Shown one piece after another: positions 33,584 through 45,572 of a DNA stretch of 64,000 nt. This DNA is from Anthostomella pinea (Eukaryota; Ascomycota; Sordariomycetes; Xylariales; Xylariaceae): the NCBI GenBank assembly GCA_963556695.1, contig CAUWAG010000007.1, positions 2,356,001 to 2,420,000 of the forward strand, read 5' to 3'. The notes under the pieces are model-generated. The model saw only the letters and a program-made list of their open reading frames with translations, made no database searches and was not told the origin of the DNA. Within the stretch, counting starts at the first letter, position 1. Each line of letters starts with the position of its first letter. The position numbers were made by a program, and so were the translations under genes.

Positions 33584-36500
33584 TCAATTGAGATACCCGA
33601 TGCGCTTCCAATTGTGCAAGTATTGCGCCACCAGGCCGCTCCCAACAATGGCAGAATCCCGCAGTGTGGGCGATACTTGCCGTGACCAAAACGAATCCAG
33701 AATCACGCCGCCGCTCGACATGTGCCGGAAGTCTTGTTTGAGAAAGTCGATGAGCAGCTGGGTCTCTTCAGTCCCGGGACCGTCACTCTCTACTTTGCCT
33801 GCGTCTTCCGCCCACTCTGGGAAGGCAACGAAAGCAGAGGGCGCGAGGCCCATCTCGTGAGCAATTGTCGCCATGATCGGCTGCCAGTCCTGCCGGACTG
33901 GGTTCTCGACGTGGTACACAGGACGTAGCGGGTTGGCTGAGAGGAGGATCTCGGACATTGCTTTGGCTGCCTGATCGACTGGCAGCCATGATACAGTCTA
34001 GATGCACAGGTTAGTCTTATGGTGCACGCGTTTGGCGATATGCGAGGCTCATATCCTCTGCCACGAGATAAAGGCTAGAAGACAGTCACGTACCCCTTCG
34101 AGACGAGGTAAGACCCCTATCTTCTGCGACAGCTTGACAAGAGCCGGGAAATGCTCCTTGGTATTCCAGAAGCTACTTCCCTGGGCCCCCGACAGCTGCC
34201 CCACGCGCACACATGCGACCTCGATCTCGTCGACAAACCGCTCTGCCGCATCTTCCAGGACGCGCTCGCAGACCAGCTTCGCCTTCCCATAGCCGAAGTC
34301 GTTTGTGCTCTTCGTGTCGTCCATGAACTTCTCCGGTACGATGTGCGAGCCATGGGCGTGGAAGAACTGCCCCACCACGGCTATGGATGACACGAAGAGC
34401 AGTCGGGGCTTAAGCGGCCTCTGGACCGCGTGAGCATCGCGTGCTAAGGCTAGGAGGTTATGCAGGAATTGGAACTGCGACTTGAAGGAGGCGAGCGTCC
34501 TTTGGAAGTCCATTGGCCATGCGGCATGGATGATGTGTGTGATGCTGTTGCTCACGTCAAGGTATGCTGCGTGCTCGAGCCCGAGTTGGTGCTTGTATGG
34601 GTCTGCCTGCAATACCTCGACCTTGGAGCGGTACTCAGGTGGGATCACGGCGCCTTTGGACTCTGCTTTTTGAAGCTGGTCCGCTATCAGTTCGTCACTG
34701 ACGGTGTGAATCACTGCTGGCCCAGATTGTCGGCGAAGACATATGACTCGGGCAACGTCGGGCAGTGTGACAAGATGGGCGAGCAGATATGAGCCCAGGC
34801 TCCCGGTGCTCCCAGTCAATAGAATGACTTGACGTTTGCTAGACTCTGGGAGCCTGTATCGAAATACGTATTGGTCGATCATATTATCATCCGGGACACC
34901 TCGGGACCTCGAGCCGTGGAGTGCCTCTGCTAATCGAGTCACGGTGGGATGTTGGTGAATGAAATCCTTCGTGATCTGGCCGCGACTCAGGAGGTTCGTG
35001 CCATCACCCAAGGACCTTTGTATGGCCCTCCGAAGGCGTACGGCCTGGAGGGAGTCCATGCCCAGCTCAAAGAGGTCATCGTCCACCCCCAAGTCCCCGG
35101 CGGCAACCACGCTGTGGAACTCCGTGCGGATGATATCCAGAAGGCCCGCCTCCAGTTCGTCAGCATCCAATGTCAGTCCAGGGGTATCAACCAATATATT
35201 CTGCATGGCCTCATACGCGGCGCTGATCTCGGGCTCAAACTTCTCGTAGACGGTCTTCCTGAGGATTGCTCCCTTGTCCGAGCGCGGGAGAGTCTGATCA
35301 TGATCGAGTACTACGATGCTAGCAGTAGACGACAGCTGCGCGTGGCTGTCCATTTGCTTACCCGCTTCAACGATCGCGGGCCAGATGGATTCCTTGAATG
35401 CGCCAATATCGCCCGGTGATGTGGTCGGCTCGACGATAACGCCTAGCTCGAACTGCCCATTGCCGAATGCCACTGCGCTTCTCACCATGGGGTTTTCTTC
35501 CAGCGCTGCTTCGAGGATACGTGGTTGAACCTTCTCTCCTGTGGCAAGGACAACGAGGTCGTCCGTGCGACCTATGGCTTTGAACTCCTTTCCAGGACGT
35601 CGTTGGCTTGTGATAAGCCGGTCTTGCAACACAAAAGGCGTTTCCCAACCGAACGGAGTCATCGTCAGCTGGTGGATTGTCAGCTCGGTACCGTCTGCCG
35701 AGAACTCTTTGCCAACGGTGTCAACGTGGACTCGAATATCGGTCCTCAGCCGCCAGTATCGCCAGTCGTCGTCCGGAGTTGGGGCAAAGAGCGGCGCCAG
35801 TGGCCCAGTCTCTGTTGTACCGAAATGAGCGACCAACTTGACGCCCGCCGCCGCCAGCTTCTCGGCCGTTTCCAACTTCAGGGGCCCGCCCCCGCACGCG
35901 ACGAACTGCAAAGGCGTGAGTGACAAGATGCCCTGGTCCCGATCCAGTTCGCAGATCTCATCTAGGATATGCGAGACCGTCATCAGTGACCTGGCACCCG
36001 TTTGTTTCAGGGCTGTCGCCGTCGATAGTCCGGTCGGTACGACGTGCGGAGGGGGCACCCAGAACGGCTTTCCGACGCCTAGCGCAAGGCAGGGCACGAG
36101 GAGCCCAAAGCCGTGGTACAAGGGGAGGGTTGACATGTTCAACGCCCCGATGTCCTCGATCTCGTTCGGTGCGTGGCATTTGGCAAAGCCCACGAGATAC
36201 TTGTGAGGCTGCCGAATGGCTTTCGGCAGGCCCGTGGTGCCGGACGAGTGCAGGATGAGGACGTTGCGGTCTTTGGGGCCGACGTAGTGGCCCGGCGCAC
36301 ATATGTTGATGCCCGCAGGCGGGCTGATAACCTCGGCAGTACCGAGGTCATTCTGAAAAGACGCCCCGATGAGTATCTTCACCGCGGCAGCCTTTTCTGC
36401 CTCTTTCCCACGGTCAACGATGTGAATCAGACGGGCCGATGTTATAATTGCTTGCGCATGGATGGACCCGAGGAGATGCTCCACGGCCACAGGACTCAGG

Positions 36501-37147
36501 CGAGCAGAAAGTAACGCAACCTACACACATCATCAGCTCTGGTCTCGATAATCTTAATCGCGTCGCGCCGGGAGTCAACGTACGGGGATCCCCAGCGACA
36601 TAAGGGAGAACAGGTGGATAAGCAGATCCAGGTCGCTGTCCATGAAGAGTGCGACCGGTGCATCTCTCATCGTCTCTCCTCCATCGCCCCCGTCGCTTTG
36701 GGGATTCGCAAACTCTCTTTTGAGCCTCTGCGAGCACCTCCATATGGCATCTCGCAGCTCCCGCATCGTAACAGTGGTCTGGGATTGGCCATTGGTCCGA
36801 TCGTCACCCACGACAGGGGATGATGGCTTCAGCGCCTGGAGGCAGAACAGGGCGTCTGGATTCACTTCGGCATTGTACTGTATGAGCTCGGGAATGGTTC
36901 GAATATTATCACCGTGCTCGGGCCCGTAGAGGTCGATCTGGGCTGGCTTGAACGCCTTGTCGCTGCTCTCTGGGGTTCGCATTGCTGTGCTTGCAGGGGC
37001 TTGATCGGGAGCCTTGCAGTACGAGTATTGGGGTACGTCAGTCCACGAATCTTCAACAGATGCCCAGTTCGAGAACAGTTTGACTCGGCTCTTTTGCTCA
37101 AGGGTCTCTGGAATGGCTACCTGACGAAGCTTTTTGCCTCGCGTCAT
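33584..37147 (-). CDS. NRPS-like adenylate-forming reductase (A-T-R), about 1,134 aa
   Basis: This multidomain enzyme activates a carboxylic acid with ATP, loads it on a carrier domain and reduces it with NADPH to the aldehyde. Exons are 37147-36584, 36520-34094 and 33997-33584, with introns of 63 and 96 nt. The adenylation domain carries LHSSGTTGLPKAI near residues 279-290, FGTTETGP near 420 and GRTDDLVVLATGEK near 505. The thiolation site is FELGMDSLQ with Ser near 678. The thioester-reductase (SDR-e) domain has LLTGSTGSLGSYLLAHL near 757 and the YGKAK catalytic Tyr/Lys pair near 918. There is no condensation domain. The start may instead be at 36982. It heads a biosynthetic block and could reduce the aryl acid made by the PKS at 53-61 kb (inference). 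Confidence 0.9.
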
Positions 37148-37439
37148 CTGCAAGACAACGTCAGCCTGACACGATGGCGGTGCTAATTGGTTCTCTCTAC
37201 CTACATCTAGTCTCCGCAATACTCCGGTCCCTGATCGCACACGATACTAAGTTGCTATAGACTTGACGTCGAACATAGCTGACATCGATATGTCTACTTA
37301 CTAGTCAACTCTGATCTCGAATTAACGCATTGAATTCTGGGGCTCTGGAACCCCAAATTGGCAGCCGCTGGTGAAAGTGGCAGCAGCCGTGATTTAACGC
37401 CATCGGAGCGCAATATACCAAGAGCTGGCCACGCGCTGT
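37148..37439. other. Short spacer between NRPS-like and MFS genes
   Basis: This is about 290 bp between two minus-strand genes and should hold the NRPS-like promoter. No motif was recognised. Confidence 0.45.
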
Positions 37440-38955
37440 CTATATGCGTTGCCATTTCCATCCGCACTGAGCGGAACGGCTCAGGCTTATCAGAATGCTG
37501 CCTATAACCATGGACAAGCCACAGAAAATCTTCAGATACAGATACCCGCCGTCATCCCTCGTGATAAGCGCTCCCGCTATGGGGTTGGTGATGAGGGTCA
37601 TTATGCTAATAACCCCGAACGTGGTGCCCAGTCGGACTCCCATCTCCTCGTTCAGCGATATCTGCTGCACCAAGGCCGGTGTCATCCCCACGAATGTGCC
37701 AGAAGTAAACCCGAACAAGGAAGAAAATGCAATAGTGGCACCGGTGCTGCCGTCGGGTGCTGGGATCCAGAGTGCGAACACCAGCAGTGCAGAGAGGAAA
37801 GTGGTGAGAATCATGACGTTAAACCGCCCCAGCTTGTCACCCAGGTACCCCGGGATGATGCGACCGAAGACGCTGGCAGGTTCCAAGTTAGTAACAGAGG
37901 AGAGGTCGTTGGGTTAGACGTACCTAACACCGTTGAGAATCGCAATCTGGTAATTGGCCAGGTCTGCGCCCATGCCTCGATGCTGGGCTTCCAGTACGAG
38001 AAAGTTGAAGGCTATGAACATGCCGCCGGAGAAGAAGGCGAGGCCTGTGGCATTGAAGATGAAAGCGCGTTCCCGCAGGGGCTTGATGAACGCCATGAGA
38101 CTCCAGGGCGTCGGCTTGGGCGGGTTGCGCGACCGGAGGGTTAGGCAGGCTATGCATAGCAGGAAGAGGAAAACAAAGGCACAGATGCGCATCGCCCATG
38201 GGAAGCCTATCTGCGGCCCCAGACGGGTGATCATGATACTAAAGGCTCGAAACTGTCAGGAAACGTGACATCACAGAGTCCTCAGTCGACGGGCGCATGC
38301 TGCAGGCCTGGTGATTAGGTACTTACGGCAAGATGACGGCGCCTAGTGATGAGCCAGAGGCGACAATCCCAAATGCCAGAGCGCGTCGCTTCATGAACCA
38401 CGACCCGACCGGACCTACGGCAGCCGAGAAGACAGCAGCAGCCCCCAGAGCGCTACAGATGGACTGTGCCAACAGAATCTGGTAGTATTGGGTTCCCAGC
38501 GAAGCCATCATGAGCCCGAAGACGTGCACTAGGCTTCCGCCGAAAACGAGTGGCACGGGGCCGTATGTGTCGTAGAGCTTTCCCTGCATGGGCATGCTCG
38601 CATACATGACAAAGGTCTGCGATGACCGGTCAGCAAGGCTCTCTCTGGACGCGGTTCATGGAAGAGGCGATGCTCTGATGGAGACGCCGAGGCATTGACT
38701 TACCTCGACAGAGGTGATCCATGCCACTGTAGAGGGCGGGTAGTCGCGCAGCTGGTTCTGCTGGTACTGGTTCTCGAATATGCCGATGCAGTTGATCCAG
38801 CCGTAGCTGCAGAAGAGACAGCACCAGGCGCCGAGCACTGACGACCAGGCCTTTGGTCCGCCATCAGGTGGTGGCGATGAGCTGGAAGATTCGGGCTTGT
38901 CCGGGGAGGGCCGCTGCGACGTGGGCGAGGGAACTTGGCTGTGGTCTGAGTCCAT
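37440..38955 (-). CDS. MFS transporter, monocarboxylate-transporter-like, 429 aa
   Basis: This major facilitator has a hydrophilic Ser/Pro-rich N-terminus (MDSDHSQVPSP...DGGPKAW) followed by transmembrane segments: WCCLFCSYGWINCIGIFENQ, then YASMPMQGKLYDTYGP, the FMKRRALAFGIVASGSSLGA segment typical of the MCT/RibU family, and FGRIIPGYLGDKLGRFNV in the second half. Introns were placed at 38617-38703, 38239-38326 and 37873-37923, giving a clean frame of 429 residues. Such proteins sit in many fungal metabolite clusters as exporters or precursor importers in the plasma membrane. Its position between the NRPS-like enzyme and the SDR suggests pathway transport. Confidence 0.88.
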
Positions 38956-39516
38956 GGCTGGTGTGGAAAGGGGGAAATGAGCGCTGTGGACAGTAGGAGT
39001 TCCCACGCGCAAATGGTGTAAATCGAGAGTCCAATATAGTAAGGGGTAGTAGTAGTGCAGCTATGTTGCGTGTCTCAAATGACTGGTTAAGTTCCTACGT
39101 CTAGGGGCTCGGAATTATCTGCAAGACACGACACAAAGCCGTGCTCTGACGCTACCAGCTTTCACCCCTATGCCCTGCTGGATGGTGTCAGCAGCTACAT
39201 AGGGGGTACCTACCACTTGGACGTAGGTGCGCCTGTCGCTACCTCCCATTACCCCAGGACAGCTCAGGACAGCACCACCCAATGGCCCGGAGTAAACGCC
39301 TCCAGCTGCCCACGTCGCGCATGCCGTCACTGCGTCACACAACCTGCACCTGCAAAACAACGGCCTCGGGTTTATCTGCGCCCTGTATATCCGACAACCT
39401 CCAGTCTGCCTAGTCAGCGCCTCCTGTCCTACCCTACTTGAAGCCTCCTGATATCAATACGGTTCCATGGCATTGCAGCAGACAATCCTAATGAACTCAA
39501 ACGGAATCGACGGAAC
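38956..39516. promoter_or_regulatory. Divergent promoter region, MFS and SDR genes
   Basis: This is about 560 bp between divergently transcribed genes, probably containing both promoters. No specific operator was recognised. Confidence 0.5.
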
Positions 39517-40313
39517 ATGTCTCTCGCAGGGAAAGTAGCACTTGTCACCGGCGCCTCGTCTGGCATCGGTCGGGCGACTGCTCTACGACTAGGCGCCGAA
39601 GGCGCCACCGTCGTCGTGGGCTACGGTATTGATCGCGACAGCGCAGCCGAGGTTGTAACTCAGATTGGAAGCACAAAGGCGAAGGCGATCCAAGTCGACA
39701 CGGGCAAGGTAGTCGAGATTGAGAATCTAGTGAATGAAACGGTCAAGGCGTTTGGGAAGATCGACCTTCTAGTACCCTGCGCAGGCATCATGCCCACTGG
39801 GCCACTGGAGAGTCTGACTGAAGAGGCTTTCGACAAGACGTTCAACATCAATGTCAAGGGGCCGCTCTTCCTCGTCCAGGTACGTTAGTCCAATAAGCAA
39901 GACTTGCTTCGAATAATAATCTGACCATTCTGTCGTAGAAAGCAGCACCGCACATGGCCGCCGGCTCTCGCATCATCCTGCTTTCAACAACACTGTGCCA
40001 TGCATCCACCGTCATGCCGCACTATCTGGCCTACATATCGAGCAAGGGGGCAATCGAGCAGGCGACCAGAGTCCTCTCGAAGGACCTGGGAAAGAAGGGC
40101 ATTAACGTCAACTGCGTCGCTCCTGGGCCTACCACCTCTAAGGGGTTCAATGCCAACCAGACGGAACAATCGCTCAAGATGGCTGCATCACTCAACCCGA
40201 ATGGCCGCATTGGGCAGCCAGAAGAGATTGCAGATACGATATTGTTCTTGTGCCAGGATGCCAGTCAGTGGGTCATGGGGCAGACGCTGAAGGTCAACGG
40301 TGGCATGGCCTGA
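39517..40313 (+). CDS. Short-chain dehydrogenase/reductase, 245 aa
   Basis: This is a classical SDR of ketoreductase type. The NADP motif TGASSGIGRATALRL is at residues 11-25, the NAG position is CAGIMP, the catalytic Ser is in ILLSTT, the YISSK box supplies Tyr and Lys, and VAPGPTTSKG and GQTLKVNGGMA are typical of FabG-like reductases and fungal naphthol-type reductases. One intron at 39880-39938 (59 nt) joins LFLVQ to KAAPHMAAG. The length is normal. It is divergent from the MFS gene and followed by a P450, so it is probably a tailoring reductase; substrate unknown. Confidence 0.9.
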
Positions 40314-40690
40314 ACTTCGTCTGGGGACTCTATGATATGCCATGCCGTGGGCTGGCTGGGATGGCGACTTTAGTGTTAGTGAAAAGCAAACTCATAAAAT
40401 TGACTCCGTACTTGTCTAGTTCACACGTCTGATTCTTAAAGAAGTATCATTATCAATATCGTTCATGGATAAGTGATCATGTATCCATGCGCATGTAAGA
40501 CCGAACCACAAGCCTTTTCGCCCCATTGGACCAGAGTATGCAGCCCAAAGGTTCCAGACCGGCTGTCAGACACGACCGGGAGGAAAGCAATGCCACATCC
40601 GGCGACTTCTGTCCTGACCACCATAAAACTTCCATCTTCCAGCACGGCTTAGGTGTGTAGTGTTTACATTGATACATCGATCCAACGGCC
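40314..40690. other. Spacer before the P450 gene
   Basis: This spacer is about 380 bp. No gene, repeat or recognisable site was seen; it should contain the P450 promoter. Confidence 0.45.
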
Positions 40691-42800
40691 ATGGGGCAGT
40701 CTCCAGACTCATGGGTCCAGCTCGAGATAGTCCAGGGGCATCCCTGGACTGTGTCTTTGGCTGTATTCTCAGCAGTCATGTTTCTATGGCATTCGAAGAC
40801 GTACTGGAGTCTTTCACACATTCCCGGACCATTCCTGGCCCGTCTCACGAACCTTCCTCGTCTCTTGTGGGTGCTCAGCAATCGGGCACACGACATCCAC
40901 GTCAACCTCCACAGACGCTATGGCAACATCGTGCGCTTCGGACCGAACATGGTGTCGGTCAGCGATCCGGCCGAAATAGCCAATATTTATCGTTACTCCA
41001 AGCCGTGGCCCAAGGTAAACACTTTATCCGCGTCGTAGGCAAGCCCGCTGACATCGGTTTCCAGTCTGACTTCTACCACGCGCTGCTGATGAAACCCGAC
41101 GGCAAGCCGATCCCGGGCATCTTCGGCACGCAGGACGAAGAGATCCACCGGGCACTGAAGAAGCCTGTGGCGGGCGCGTACTCGATGAGCACGCTGGTCA
41201 AGTTCGAGCCCTATGTCGATACGACCATGGGCGTCTTCTCCGACGAGCTGCGTGCCCGGTTCGCGGGCAGCAACGACGGCCGAGCAGCCTGTGACCTGGG
41301 CCAGTGGCTGCAGATGTTCGCCTTCGACGTCATTGGCGAGCTGACCTTCTCCAAGCGCCTGGGCTTCCTCGAGTCCGGCAACGATGTCAACGGCGTCATG
41401 GCCGGGATCTGGAAGATGTTCCAGGAGACTGCCCTGGTACGTTTACCTAGTCGCGACTCGTGAGCCACTGCCATTTCTTCACCCTCGGGGCTGGATCATG
41501 TGTCGATCGGTGCCAGCGGACTGACCTTCTGCCACCTAGGTCACGCAAATGCCGTGGATCGACAACCTCTGGACTAACAACCCGGTCCGGAGGTACTTCC
41601 GCGGCCGCGGGGCCAGTCCCGGCGCCGCGTTCGCGATGGCTCGTGTCAAGGAGCGCAGAGAGCTCCTGGCGAAGGGGAGAAACGATTGGGATCGCGACAC
41701 GCGAGATTTTCTGTCCCTCTTTCTGGAGATAGAGTCGAAGGAGAAGGCGTTGCCGCCGTAGTGAGTCCATTGTTTCCACAGTACTTCTTTGCGGACGAAC
41801 ACCTTCCTCCATTTCCTCTTTTCCAATCCAATATGTGCTTGCGGGTAGCAACATGCAGAGCTTTCGGACGATATGACGCTTAGGGTTAGGGTTAGGGTTA
41901 CGTGCGCATATCTATTGACCTCCCCGATCGCAGCGCTCTGGCAGCTTGGGCATCGTCGAACATCACGGCCGGCTCGGACACGACGGCGATTCTGCTGCGC
42001 GCCCTATTCCACTACCTCCTCAGCAACCCACCCACGCTCGCTCGACTGCGCGCAGAAATTGACGCCGCCGACCTTCCAGAAAAGGTGCCCTGGAAGAGGG
42101 CAAAGGCCGAGCTGCCCTACCTCGTGAGTAATTACCTAGCAATTACCCCAGGGGAAGCCGTAGACGACGCCGACGAGAACGGGCGGCTACTCACAGTGGA
42201 AAACTGCAGGACGCCTGTGTCAAGGAGGCCACCCGGATGCATCCGCCGTTCGGCCTGCCCTACGAGCGGGTGGTGCCCGGCCCGGCGCCGGCCGTCGTCT
42301 GCGGCAAGACGTTGCAGCCCGGCACCGTCGTGGGCATGAGTGCCTGGGTCGTCGGGCGCAACCGGGCCCTCTTCGGAGCCGACGCCGACGAGTGGCGGCC
42401 CGAGCGATGGGTCGGCGTGGATGAGAAGACGCTCCGTGAGATGGAGGGGGCGTCAATGGCTGTAAGTATCGTGGCTCGAGAGGTATTGCTTCGCTGCGAT
42501 GCTAACGGGTTGTGTCTAGTTTGGCGCAGGTCACCGGACCTGCATGGGCAAGCATATTGCCCACCTCGAGATCTACAAGATTGTGCCGACATTGCTGAAG
42601 CAGTTTGATGTAAGTCTCCCCTGATGACATGTCGGCACTGGCGTGGTATGCTGGACGGCAGGCTGATACAAGGATGCTAGTTTGAGCTGTTGAGTCCAGG
42701 TGGAAGCGGCTGGACTGTCCAAAACCGTTGGTTCGTGATGCAGCAAGGATTGATGGTGCGTTTGAAGGATAGGATGACGGCAGCACCCATCGACAAGTAG
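40691..42800 (+). CDS. Cytochrome P450 monooxygenase, 522 aa
   Basis: Seven exons give a complete fungal P450 of the pisatin-demethylase-like group. The N-terminal anchor is WTVSLAVFSAVMFLW, followed by the HIPGPFLARL hinge. The I-helix oxygen-binding motif is AGSDTT (about residue 318), the K-helix is KEATRMHPPFGLPYERV (ExxR equivalent), the PERF-like motif is WRPERW, and the heme loop is FGAGHRTCMGKH with the Cys ligand near 457. Introns: 41015-41064, 41437-41539, 41761-41933, 42124-42209, 42462-42519 and 42610-42680. The third, 173 nt, is the longest and contains telomere-type repeats. It is ER-membrane bound and probably hydroxylates or oxidises the pathway product. Confidence 0.9.
41880..41900 (+). 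repeat. Interstitial telomere-type repeat inside a P450 intron
   Basis: Three perfect TTAGGG units plus TTA lie inside the 173-nt intron of the P450 gene. TTAGGG is the usual filamentous-fungal telomere repeat. Confidence 0.95.
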
Positions 42801-43478
42801 TCAAGATCGTTGCTCGCTACTGACACTTAAGCACCTTGTTGCTGTCTTCGGATCATCATGCTGTGGTGGTATTGATGGTGTCAATATAGATTGGTCTAGA
42901 TTTAATAACAATGTCTTTCGCAATGTCTTTCGAGTCCTGCTATTTGCACCTTGTCTCCATCGCCACCTGCCTGGCTGCTGGCAGCGGACTGATCACCAAG
43001 CTCACCAACATGTCCAGCCTACCTAGGTAGCTGCTAGGGGCATGATGATCTGAAATGGTATGGCATCTCCATACGAAAACCGATCGTGATCGTCTCCAAA
43101 CGAAACCCGATCATGGTCGCCATTGAGCCTGGCATTGGTGTATGTGTGCTAAGAAAGGGGGCTGCACAGCAGCTGGCTGGCAGGTGGTGGGGCGTGGAGA
43201 GAAGGTGCAAGTAAGGGATTTTGACAAGGTGCAAATACCACGACTTCAAAATCAACACATCGGAAAGCCCTATAGGTAATACCTTCAATTGAGCTACACT
43301 TTACTATAAAACTACTCTTGGCTTGAGCGTTCCCTAGACAATTCGCGACCTCCACGACAACTGAACCCATCTGAGGGAAATAGATTGCGTTGGATTCCTC
43401 CGTGTCCACTCTTGTCGTATCATGTGAACAAAAGCTTCCTTCTACGTTGTTTGGTCATCAGTTTCTCCGACATCACGC
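42801..43478. other. Convergent spacer with small direct repeats
   Basis: This is about 680 bp between the P450 (plus) and a minus-strand gene. An imperfect tandem duplication of about 26 bp (ACGAAAACCGATCGTG / ACGAAACCCGATCATG) lies at about 43073-43125, and AATGTCTTTCG occurs twice near 42909-42932. No gene is supported. Confidence 0.55.
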
Positions 43479-44438
43479 CTACGCTTGGGTTGCCTTCCAC
43501 GCCGCGACCAGAACAGGCAAGTTCTGGATGAAGTCGCGACGACGAGGCGTCCAATCGAGCACCGAGTGGGCCCGTGAGAAGTCCGTGTTGGTGACGAGAG
43601 CCAGCGCCTCGAGAAATGGGTTTCCGATAGTGCCGTCGTAAGCGATCTTGCCCTTGACGTTCAGGATGGAAGCGACGGCAGACAGGACATCCCCAATGGG
43701 CAACGTCTCGGTGGCGACTTCGAAGATGGGCCACGAGCCAAGCCGACCGAGCCGGTCGATGGCCGTGACATAGGCGGAGGACAAATCGTCCACGTGCACG
43801 TAGCCGGCGCGCGACCCGGCGTCGACGGGGACGTGGACGACATCGGCGCTCCCTGACTTCGCCGCCTCGAGTAAGGGGCCGAAATGGGTGCCCAGGACCC
43901 AGGAACCGCGGCCGTAGATGGTACCGGGGCGCAGCACGGCGACATCCAGGACACCGCGTGCGGCGAGTATCGCTTGCTCGTGGGCAGGACGCCAGGTGAC
44001 GGCGGTGGCAGGCTTGCTGGGGGAGACTGACGTTCCAGGGACCGTGAGATCGCTGATGCGGCGACTGGGTGAGCCGTTGACCCACGAACCACTCGTATAG
44101 ACAAAGCCGAGCTTGGGGCCGGTAGCGTTGTCTTTGGCCAGGGTGGCGGCACGGTCTTTGGCGGCTTGGACGACAGCACCTAGCATAGTGCCGGCTTGCT
44201 CATAAGCCTGGGTTGTGTCGACGACGACATCGATGTGGTGTGTCGCAATGGCCTGGGCTAGCCACCTGGGATTAGTGGCCTCACCCTTCACCGGGGTGAC
44301 CTCGTTGAGTGTCAGGGTCTTCGCCTTTTCGTCACTGCGGACTGTGCCGAAGACGGTGTAGTTCCCAGAGCGGATGAGGGCCTGGCCCAGGGCGAAGCCG
44401 AGGTATCCAGATCCTCCGAGAATGAGAACGTTAGGCAT
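43479..44438 (-). CDS. NAD(P)-binding epimerase/NmrA-like protein, 319 aa
   Basis: This intron-less Rossmann protein of the extended SDR type has the N-terminal motif LILGGSGYLGFALGQAL (residues 5-21). DVVVDTT near 70 and VYTSGSWVNG near 113 match the 'xTSS' strand of epimerase-like proteins, and VLRPGTIYGRGS (about 170) and GYVHVDDLSSAYV (about 213) are conserved in the NAD-dependent epimerase/dehydratase group. The canonical YxxxK pair is not evident, as in NmrA-like regulators and some reductases. It lies at the edge of the biosynthetic block and could be a tailoring reductase or an unrelated housekeeping protein. Confidence 0.85.
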   Translation of the reverse strand: MPNVLILGGSGYLGFALGQALIRSGNYTVFGTVRSDEKAKTLTLNEVTPVKGEATNPRWLAQAIATHHIDVVVDTTQAYEQAGTMLGAVVQAAKDRAATLAKDNATGPKLGFVYTSGSWVNGSPSRRISDLTVPGTSVSPSKPATAVTWRPAHEQAILAARGVLDVAVLRPGTIYGRGSWVLGTHFGPLLEAAKSGSADVVHVPVDAGSRAGYVHVDDLSSAYVTAIDRLGRLGSWPIFEVATETLPIGDVLSAVASILNVKGKIAYDGTIGNPFLEALALVTNTDFSRAHSVLDWTPRRRDFIQNLPVLVAAWKATQA

Positions 44439-45572
44439 GATGGGAATGATTCGGGGGCAGTTGGACGATCTTGTGTTCTAGCTTAGGTATTGAATGTATG
44501 CCCAGTGATGAGTGTATCCCCTTTCGTAGGGCAGACTTGCGTGATGTATTCGTCAAAACTCAGCTTCATCGCCGCCTGCCCCAGCCGTCTCTTATTCGGC
44601 GTCGACCACGAGACAGTATTCGTAAGCAATGTGGTCGGTGGCTTGATCAGGTTTCAGTTGTACCACCAGCCTGGAACAAAGCCACCTTGAGGTATCGGAA
44701 TTACTGACATGTTTGGCTCCAGAACTCCGATTTGGGACCAGAGTTCTCGGAATTAGGCAGCATGCAGGTCATCCCGACGGATCTGCGATCTAAAGTCAGC
44801 CCCTACTTCCCGTTACACTGCAGCGGCGGCCCGGACGGGCCCGTGGTCGCTTACCGGCCGGTGTGAGGTATTATCATCGACTGTCTGCTGATTACCCCCA
44901 AGAGTATGCATTTATGCATGCATAAGCACAAACACAGGTAGTATACCTGGACTGGGTAATATGCAAGTATCAATGCGTGGACACAATAGTGTGCCTTCTG
45001 GCAGGGGCCCAGAATACCATGTTACGATGACTAGTATTCTGGATGTTCTGCGTGCTGTCTAGAAGGATGGGAGCTTGTCCCATCCGAAAGGTCTCTTTAA
45101 TCTAGATACAGTGCAAACGGTACCTCGTCCCTTGGGCAACAATCCGGCCCAACCGACAAGACACCTGACAGCTGGAATCAGCTGGGTCTACAATAGGGTC
45201 TGTTGTCTGCATGGCATCTAACATGGTGTACGCCACCTTATGGACACTGGGTACAGGATCTGATCAGCAACTATGTTTTATGCGTAAGGGGCGTTCAGTT
45301 CATCCATTACTTCACGAGTCATCGCAGGGCAGAGATGCCAATATTCGTCTCGCCATCTCCGTCGCAAGGAACGGCCAGAGAGCGTCACCCGATCATGTAT
45401 GTGCAGAGGTTGCGTTGTTCGCGAGTGAATTTTACCATAGGTTTTCAGTAATCTCTCATGTCGTGAGACTAATTCTGGGTAACACTGCCGTGTGCTTTAA
45501 TTACACAACATTTGATATTCTCTGTATTGTAGCTCCAACTTGTGGAAGCATCTGCGAAATTGGTTCCCCTTT
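44439..45572. other. Spacer without a recognised gene
   Basis: This spacer is about 1.1 kb. Several open frames at 45203-45740 overlap in different frames and lack domains. A TGCATTTATGCATGCATAA-type palindromic stretch lies near 44908. Nothing is called. Confidence 0.5.
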
